From contig OY743169.1 of assembly GCA_963555705.1 (NCBI GenBank), forward strand, positions 6,820,014-6,884,013: 64,000 bases of DNA. Reading direction: 5' to 3'. The notes below the pieces were generated by a model. The model was not told the DNA's origin and did no database searches. It saw only the letters and a list, made by a program, of their open reading frames with translations. The position numbers were made by a program, and so were the translations under genes. This document shows positions 56,761 to 64,000 of the stretch, one piece after another (the stretch's first letter is position 1; the number at the start of each line of letters is the position of its first letter). The stretch is from Ligustrum vulgare (taxonomy: Eukaryota; Streptophyta; Magnoliopsida; Lamiales; Oleaceae).

Positions 56761-57782
56761 ACGAGAAAAGGGAAGTACGTTTTCATACTAGTCATCATTC
56801 ATCATTGCACGTATCAAGTCACATTTTTTCTGTCTTTTGACCTACCTTCAGAATCTCAATTTTATTTGAAAAATATGGTATATAGATTTTTGTCACTATC
56901 ACTTTCTATTCATGGAGAAATCAACATGAACCCACTTGATCTTTTCACTTCGTGGGTTGATTAAGGATTCGTAACTTCTTTGACTAGTAGTGGTACTATC
57001 TATTCATGAAGAAATCAAAATGAACCCCCAATTTGATCTTTTCACTTTGTGGGTTAAGTCCGGAATATCATTGAGAAATAGAAATTCGTGTTATCAAAAA
57101 TTTCCTGCAATTATTTCTTCAGTGTCCCAATTATTTACTGAACGTGAATCATTTGCTTTTCGAAGAAATTGAAAGTGTTTAGTAACTTGTTTACAAACAA
57201 GATTTTTCTTGACACTTTGCTAAATTACTTTTTAACCACACACATTTTACCTCATAAACTCAAATTACTCGTTTATGCATTACCGTTAAACAAAGTCTTA
57301 GCCTTCGTTTGGTTCTGATTAAAATCTTATTTTAATCTCAAGTCAAAGTTAACAATTAATTTTAATCGTACATTTTATGGGATTCACAATTTTCAACCAC
57401 ACATCTCGTCAACTTTTATCAAAATCTACTAAAAATCTGATTTTAATTTATACCAAATAGGAGCTTAATATAAAAACCAATTGAATTTGTAGGAAGTATA
57501 TAAAATAAGGATAAACAGTACAAATGATCCCCAACCTTTGGACTTCTTGCGTAAATAGTCCTCAACGTTTAGATTTTGGCATTCATACCCTCAGAATTAC
57601 TAAATGTTGCGCAAATGGTCCCTATGTTAAGATTCCGTTAGTTCTCATGGTTAAAAACGTGAAAATAGCACAAATGGTCTCTAACCTTTGAGTTTCTTAC
57701 GATAATAGTTTCTAACATATTAAACTCATGTTTGGTGTATTTAGTTTGTAACATACAAATTTTAGCGTATTTAGCCACCAAT
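56761..57782. other. no gene seen; includes M1-like and other repeat sequence
   Basis: From about 57500 to 57780 phrases such as CAAATGGTCCCTA and ACAAATGGTCTCTAACCTTTG recur, typical of a non-coding dispersed plant repeat. AT-rich otherwise. Confidence 0.4.
57177..57300 (-). repeat. short repeat family M1, copy 7
   Basis: ACTTTTTAACCACACACATTTTACCTCATAAA follows the inverse M1 order; the ends are eroded. Confidence 0.45.
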
Positions 57783-59622
57783 ATATTAAGCCCCTTTTTG
57801 AGACCAATTATTTCAAATGATATGTTTTGTAATTATAATTTTTGAAAATTTTGTGATTAAAAACTAAGATTTTTTTGTATTTGTATGTAAATTATTTTAT
57901 TGATAGAATGTGTGGTTGAAAACGAGTTTTAAAAAAATAAATTTTATTCTGGATTTTTAAAGTGCACAGGCAAACCAGTCGATATCTATTTTCAAAATTT
58001 CATTTTTTTTAAAACTCATTTTCTTCCACACATTCTATTAATAAAATAATATGTGTATAAATTAAAAAAAAAAAAAAAAAATCTTATCTTTTAACCACAA
58101 ATTCTCCAAAATTCTTACTTTTTAACCACAAATTCTCCAAATTTACTTTTCAAATCAATCGATTCTCAAAATTGAAAGTAGAACTGATAAAAACATAAGT
58201 GTTGTTGACGTCTATTTTTGTAACAAATAAAAATAGTGGACTTTTTATAGTTTTCAAGTGAATCATCTATTTGTAGAAAATTTGATTAAGTACACAGCTC
58301 TAATTTTCTATTTCCGACACTAAAGTAAAATGTGGATAACAAGTGATATAAAAACGTTAATAGATCAAAAGCGAACTGAAGTTACGACAGCATAAATTCA
58401 CGTCCAGTTCGATACCGATCGACAGCCAAGTCGGATTAACGAAATTAAATAACAAGAGTTTTGAGAGATTTTTTTCTAATCCTCCCCCTCAAAGAGCATT
58501 TATGTCTTTTATTTATAGTAGGAGAGGAGACAAAACACAATGATTACAACATATCATGTCTGCAACATGTGATTGATATTGACTAATGACATTGCTGCCA
58601 ACATGACAGTAAATGATTACACTGACACATTACAGTTAATTATGATTACTGACACATAATGCGGCTAATTTGACCCTCCTGCAGTTCCGTCATTCTCACC
58701 TCGGTTGAATAAACACCTCGGTCATTATCACCTCGCTACAACATCACCTCGGTCTTACCAAACCACATCTCTATTTAAGTTGAGGTCGGTCATCTAAACC
58801 ACCTCGGTCATTATCACCTCGCTACAACATTACCTCAATTTTACCAAACCACCTCTCTCCTTAAGTTGAGCTCGGTCACTTAAATCACCTCTGTCGACTA
58901 ATAACCTCGGTTTATTCCGTGTTTTTCGTTACAGGTCGGATATTCATTTTGTCACCCAATTGAAAGTTGAAAGTTGACTATTGTTGACATCTTTTGACGT
59001 TGGATTCATTATTCACCTCAGCACGATGCGCAACAAGTGTTATTCAATTTCTAAAATAATATCCAATGTACCTGTTTGTTTATATTCCGTGAATTTTTAT
59101 TTTTTTACCAATAGATTGAATTTAGTTAATTAAAAGTAAATTTGGAGAATTTGTGGTTAAAAAGTAAGAATTTTTTTAATTTATGTGCAAATTATTTTAT
59201 TAATAGAATGTGTGGAAGAAAATGAATTTTATAAAAAATGAAATTTTGAAAATCGATATCGACAGGTTCTTAAAACCGAAAATAGAAATCGAAAGTAGAA
59301 CTGATAAAAATATATTTGTTATTCAATTTTTAAAATGATGTCCAATGTATTTGTTTGTTTATGTTCTGTGAATTTTTATTTTTTACCAATAGGTGGAACT
59401 GTTAATGCGGTGATTTTTTGTTAAATATTTTACTGTGCACTTTAGAAATTCAGAATAAACTTTATTTTTTAAACACTTATTTTCAGCCATACATTCTATC
59501 AATAAAATAATTTACACACAAATCTAAAAAAAAATTATTAGTTTTTAATTACAAATTTTTCAAAAAATTATAAATACAAATCACATTATTTGAAATAATT
59601 GGTCTCAAATAGAGGCTTAATA
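57783..59622. mobile_element. nested inverted-repeat elements with an internal solo LTR
   Basis: The outer arms of about 200 bp are inverted copies: TATTAAGCCCC...GAGACCAATTATTTCAAAT at the left, and the complement at the right ending GAGGCTTAATA. The left arm ends near 57975 and the right arm begins near 59430, both at AAAGTGCACAG-type words. A second inverted pair lies inside, from about 57978 (GTCGATATC) to about 59262 (GATATCGAC). The 833-bp solo LTR sits within the inner one. No transposase frame is visible. Confidence 0.75.
58203..59035. mobile_element. solo LTR with AGTGT target-site duplication
   Basis: It starts TGTTGACGTC and ends GATGCGCAACA, flanked by AGTGT at 58198-58202 and 59036-59040. 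A paralogous stretch at about 59300-59345 shows the uninterrupted site (GATAAAAATATATTTGTTAT). The interior has repeated CACCTCGGTC and CACCTCGCTACAACAT phrases. Confidence 0.88.
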
Positions 59623-59917
59623 TGTGATGCAGGCATAAACGTAGATAAATGAAAACAACACAAATTCAACACGTTGATTCAAATGAATACCGAATTGAAT
59701 TGACTGCAAATTAGAGAAAACTCCAAGAACACAATGTTTATTTGTCAAAAACTGCTCCAAAACGTGAGAGAAGTCCACTTAAATATAAAACGCTAACTCT
59801 AAATGCGTAATACTGAAAAATGACTAAAATGCCCCAAAAAACATAAAAACAATTTAAAGAATGTCCGTTTTGACTGTCTAAACGATCTCGAAAGGCTAAA
59901 ATCCGTCATACGTCACA
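59623..59917 (-). repeat. putative 3' LTR of gypsy-2
   Basis: On the minus strand it would start TGTGACGTATGACGG and end GCCTGCATCACA, with matching TGTGA/TCACA ends. No convincing purine tract precedes it, and the partner LTR is outside the window. Confidence 0.45.
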
Positions 59918-60173
59918 ACAAAGCAGTAAGTCTTGTCCGGCTCGTCGAGACCTTTCCAAAAAGTACTTATGGGCCCAAAACAGACGTCGTATAACCCTGT
60001 TATGACCAATTCTTTGAAAACTTCGAAACCGAACGATCCCCCGCGTCCAAATAAGCCAATGCTCTATCCTCGACTCCATCATTCTCTCGGGGGTCGAGAA
60101 GATTCGACTCAAATCGCCAGCCCCATCATCGTCCATGGAACTGTCACCAAGGAATGGGACTAGGTGCTTAACA

Positions 60174-61208
60174 TTACACATCAGCCGTACGAATGTGGCT
60201 AGGCAGCTTTAAACGGTAGGCATTGGGATTAATTTTCTCCACAATCTCAACGGGACCAATCTTCCGGGATGACAACTTGTTGTATTCATGGGCAGGGAAA
60301 CGATCTTTAGTGAGGACTGCCCAAACAAAATCACCTACCTCAAATTCAACATGCCGACGAAGGGTATCAGCTGCGCGCTTATACTTGGCAGTGGCTGCGA
60401 CCAAGTTGTCGTGAGCCGCGGAGTGTACACGCTGTAGCCCCTCGATGAAATCAGCTACACGTCCATGAATGCGGGTAGCAGTCGGCAAAGATAACAAATC
60501 CAAGGGCCCACGAGGAATCATGGAATATACAATCTGAAAGGGACAATAACCAGTGCTGCGATTAACTGCCACATTATGAGCGAACTCGGCCTGACAAAGC
60601 TATTGATCCCAAGACTTAACGTTATCACCAACCAAACAACGCAACAGGTTACCCAGGGAACGGTTTACGACCTCTGTCTGACCGTCAGTTTGTGGATGGT
60701 AGGCACTACTGAAAGTCAACGACGTGTTGGCCATGCGCCACAAACTGCGCATGAAATGGCTGAGAAACCGCGTGTCACGACCCGACACAATCGAAGCTGG
60801 CAGGCCATGTAGACGGTAGATCTCACGAAAGAACAGTTGAGCCACATGAACCGCATCTGCAGTACGTTTACAAGGAATGAAATGCACCATTTTGGAAAAG
60901 CGATCAACCACAACAAAAATCGAATCAAATCCCCGTTGAGTACGAGGCAAGCCCAGCACAAAATCCATGCTAATATCAGTCCATGGCTGAGTCGGAATAG
61001 GGAGCGGACGGTACAAACCAGTGTTAGTTTCCGATCCCTTGGCAACATGGCAGGTGCGACAACACTCCACATGTCGCGAAACATCCTGCCGCAAAGATGG
61101 CCAGAAAAATGTACGTCCCACCAATTCCACCGTTCTATCACGACCAACATGCCCAGTACCATGAAGTTCGCTATAATTTTTGCACACAAACTGCAATCCG
61201 GAATACAC
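60174..61208 (-). pseudogene. gypsy-2 integrase with a stop codon and an altered catalytic motif
   Basis: Starting at the right, a zinc-finger region ([24 protein letters not shown]), then [15 protein letters not shown] with the first Asp, [12 protein letters not shown], and [13 protein letters not shown] with the Glu, then a TAG after KSWDQ, and the C-terminal domain (YKRAADTLRRHVEFEVGDFV, LSSRKIGPVEIVEKINPNAY). In relatives the second catalytic Asp is the first D of SDRD; here it is Gly. The stop and the missing Asp make this integrase non-functional. It is separated from RNase H by a frame change at about 61165. Confidence 0.85.
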
Positions 61209-61209
61209 A

Positions 61210-62624
61210 GCTGCAAACCCCAGAAGAGAAAACCGTCAGAAAGCACATACTCAGAAGTCTGTCCCGAATGAAGTTCATTCATAACATGGCTAAAGAACGG
61301 ATCAACAGCATAAAGATCGCGAAATGTGTCAAAACCCGGCACAGCCACCCTCAAATCTGTTAACAATAGGTGACGTCGACTCAAGGCATCAGCAACTTTG
61401 TTCGAAGCACCCGATTTGTGCTTAAAATAACAAAGGTAAATTGTTGCAAATAAGCTGTCCAAGACGCATGGCGTGCTGACACATTATCCTGGCTGGCCAA
61501 ATGCTTCAACGCCTCATGGTCAGTAAATAAAACAAACTCTCGCTGGACCAGGTAATGCTGCCAATGACGAACGGCCTGAACCACTGCATAGAATTCGACA
61601 TCATAAGTGCTATAACGACTCCGCGCACCCGAGAGTTTCTCACTGAAATAGGCAACCGGACGTCCACCCTGGCTTAAAACCGCCCCGATACCCACCTTGG
61701 AAGCATCACAGTGCAGCTCAAAAGGAATGCAAAAATCAGGTAAAATGAGGACTGGTGCCGAAGTCAACTTCTGCTTGATAATGTGAAAGGCTCTGTCGGC
61801 GTCATCCGACCAAGTAAATGACTTCCGTTTCATACAATCATTAACATGGGCCATGATGGTACTGAAATGTGAAATGAAACGTCGATAAAAGGATGCCAAC
61901 CCGTGAAAGCTGCGGACATCAGTCAGGGTACGAGGAGTTGGCCACTCCCGAATGGCAGCCACCTTAGCATCATCCACTGCAATACCATTCCCCGAAATCT
62001 GATAACCCAAAAACAATACTTGTTCAACAAGGAAAAGACACTTACTGGGGGCAGCAAAAAACTTCTCCTTACGAAGAATAAGGAAAACTGACCACAGGTG
62101 TTGCAAATGCTCCGGGATAGTGCGGCTATAGACAAGAATGTCGTCAAAATAAACCACAACGCAAGTACTAATCAACGACCGAAGCGCCTGATTCATAACC
62201 CGCATGAATGTGCTAGGAGCATTCGACGGCCCAAACGGCATAACAAGCCACTCAAACAACCCTTCACGCGTCTTAAATGCAGTCTTCCACTCATCACCGG
62301 GGCAAATCCGAATCTGGTGGTACCCACTTTTCAAGTCCAGCTTGCTAAAAATTGCTGCCCCACTCAATTGGTCCAAAAGATCATCAAGTCGAGGGATAGG
62401 AAAGTGATAACGAACAGTGATTTTATTAATTGCGGGCTATCCACACACATACGCCAAGTACAGTCCTTCTTAGGGATTAGAAGGGCCAGGACTGCACAAG
62501 GGCTCAAACTCTCACGAACATGCCCTTTCCGCAACAACTCCTCAACCTGCCTCTGTAATTCCTCATGCTCCGCTGGACACATACGGTAATGCGGTCGATT
62601 AGGGAGAGAAACACCCGAAACCAA
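61210..62624 (-). pseudogene. gypsy-2 reverse transcriptase and RNase H, frameshifted
   Basis: The long open part (61381-62376) has the RT palm motifs [31 protein letters not shown] and the catalytic [12 protein letters not shown]. RNase H follows with [17 protein letters not shown] and [14 protein letters not shown] frame change near 61440 separates it from [15 protein letters not shown]. Upstream, the RT start ([37 protein letters not shown]) lies in another frame, with a break near 62400. The catalytic residues themselves are intact. Confidence 0.87.
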
Positions 62625-63709
62625 ATCGATGTGATGCTGAATATCACGAAGGGGGGCAAACCCAATGGTAAATCAGACAGGAAAATGTCGCAAAACTCCT
62701 CTAATAATGCAGAAACCTCAGGTGGAACGGACACCCCTTCGAAAACTGGCTTCCCAACCAACAAGAACACCCTAGTCTCGGCCAGTAATTCCTTCTCAAA
62801 ATGAGCGCAAGATAAGAACAGTGAAGGGCCTGTCTCGCGAGGAGTCACAGTGTGGGGAAGGGATGGCAGCAAGATAACCCGAACTCCATCGAACACAAAG
62901 TTGTAAGTATTCTTACGACCATCATGTAAAACTGCCCTATCAAACTGCCACGGTCGTCCTAACAAGATATGACACGCATCCGTGGGGGCAACATCACAAG
63001 AAATAATCTCCTTATACTTACTACCAACAGAGAAGGGGACAGAAGCACGACGATCAACAGTAAAAGCAACATTCTTCTGCAGCCACGAAATCTGATAAGG
63101 TTGAGGGTGTGATTCCGTTGGTAATGCAAGCTTTGTTACAGCCTCCTTGGAAATAACGTTCTCGCAAGATCCCCCCATCAATAATAAAACGACAGACCTT
63201 ACCATTAACCATGCAAGTCGATTCAAACAACCGGTTTCGCTGAACAACAGAGTATCACCACGGGGAGCAAGACAAGTGTGCCGCAGAACCAACGCCGGAC
63301 CAATATCACCATCCACCTGCTCCTCCGGCAATTCTTCGTCATCTGCAATATCAAAGACCGGGGGGGGCATCATACCCACCGTCTCCCAAATCATCCACAA
63401 AGAGCCCTTTCCGAGCTCCAAGCTGGGGGCAGGCAGATTGACTGTGTCCCCATTCACCACAAGAGAAACATTGAATCCCCTGACCTCGACCACCCGCAGG
63501 GACAGAATTACCCCCGGGGGAAGGTGCACTAGAGGGAGGATTCCCACACCCACGCTCGCCTGCACCAGCCTGTGTGATAGATGGAGGCAGTCCCTGTCGT
63601 GGACCGCTACTAGACGCAATTGCGGGAGCGAGGCCAAAACTACGACGCGATGCTTGTTTCTCCAGCAAAATAGCTCACTGGTGCGCCTCTGATATTGAAG
63701 CAGGTGCAA
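62625..63709 (-). pseudogene. gypsy-2 protease region, frameshifted
   Basis: A long open frame contains a protease-like domain: MGGSCENVISKEAVTKLAL in place of the IDGGSCENVVS active-site loop, then HPQPYQISWL, EIISCDVAPTDACHILLGRPWQFDRAV and the linker towards reverse transcriptase (EVSALLEEFCDIF). The active-site Asp position reads Met-Gly-Gly, probably after a small frame change. Confidence 0.75.
63351..63668 (-). pseudogene. gypsy-2 gag C-terminus with CCHC knuckle
   Basis: The knuckle CFSCGEWGHSQSACP sits at the end of a Gly/Pro/Ser-rich stretch. The frame differs from that of the protease and overlaps it, which shows either a frame change or a normal gag-pol shift. Confidence 0.75.
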
Positions 63710-64000
63710 ACAAGTTCAATACATCCTGTAGGCCGACCCGTAAACCCCCGACAAAACGAGACACAAGCTGTTCATTAACCAATTGAAAAAATTATGCAGA
63801 ATATTCATCAACAGTGCGCGCCCCTTGGCGCAAGTTCTGTAATTTCTGGTATAGAAGTCGGGAGTAATTAAAAGGCAGGAAGTACTCCCTCAAGCACTTC
63901 CTCAATTTTCGCCAGGACGAAATTTTGGACCGCCCCTGCCGAGCACGGGTAGCCTTCAGTTGCTGCCATTGCCCTACCACGAAACCGAGTGGCAACAAGA
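63669..64000 (-). pseudogene. gypsy-2 gag core, partial at window edge
   Basis: The gag motif SWRKLRKCLREYFLPFNYSR followed by LYQKLQNLRQGARTVDEYSA is the conserved retrotransposon-gag core that binds element RNA and forms particles. A stop follows DEYSA, where relatives continue with FxxL and VNEQLV-like sequence. The N-terminus is off the window. Confidence 0.78.

Larger units (their letters stand above)
59623..64000 (-). mobile_element. Ty3/gypsy retrotransposon, 3' part, running off the right edge (gypsy-2)
   Basis: On the minus strand the order gag, knuckle, protease, reverse transcriptase, RNase H, integrase is the gypsy order. Several frameshifts and a stop interrupt pol. A putative 3' LTR lies at the left; the 5' LTR is outside. 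Confidence 0.85.

Noticed and set aside
1..64000. tRNA or rRNA genes
   Set aside because: No cloverleaf with A and B box promoters or rRNA core was noticed; the tRNA-like words are retrotransposon primer sites.

Overview
This is plant nuclear DNA, most likely from a eudicot. It is AT-rich, its genes have short exons with GT-AG introns, it carries plant Ty1/copia and Ty3/gypsy retrotransposons primed from initiator tRNA-Met (TGGTATCAGAGC sites), and it contains plant-specific gene families. Only two host genes look intact; the rest is retroelements, small inverted-repeat elements and gene wreckage.

Layout: 1-3411 is the 5' part of a minus-strand copia element with an open gag-pol frame. 3801-12431 holds exons of a minus-strand cereblon-like (LON-domain) pseudogene, split by a 1029-bp solo LTR in an exon (TSD TATGA) and by a decayed gypsy element in an intron (5654-11134). 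13.0-18.8 kb is a putative LTR, microsatellites and MITE-like repeats. 18884-23724 is a plus-strand pseudogene of organellar tryptophanyl-tRNA synthetase, which contains an unidentified GC-richer tandem repeat. 24-31.4 kb is mostly repeat: a 285-bp tandem duplication and two families of long inverted-repeat elements. 31876-34590 is a short-LTR copia deletion derivative (TSD AAATA) carrying a 76-78 bp minisatellite.

The gene core is 35.6-42.8 kb. A complete six-exon histidine phosphotransfer protein gene (AHP, plus strand, 142 aa) faces a complete eight-coding-exon A-type cyclin-dependent kinase gene (minus strand, 295 aa). AHPs relay phosphate from cytokinin receptors to response regulators, and CDKA drives the G1/S and G2/M transitions. 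The kinase has PSTSIRE instead of PSTAIRE, Ala at position 14 and an unusual activation-segment/P+1 loop.

The same convergent pair occurs again, broken, at 50.1-56.7 kb. One AHP exon survives beside a truncated copia element (about 46.3-50.13 kb), and the CDK copy has lost exons 1, 2, 4 and most of 3. A second copia element (52464 to about 56295) sits in its exon 3. The right end, 57.8-64 kb, holds nested inverted-repeat elements containing an 833-bp solo LTR (TSD AGTGT) and a frameshifted gypsy element running off the window edge.

All gene models were read by eye from splice signals and motif recognition. No alignment, transcript or database search was available.
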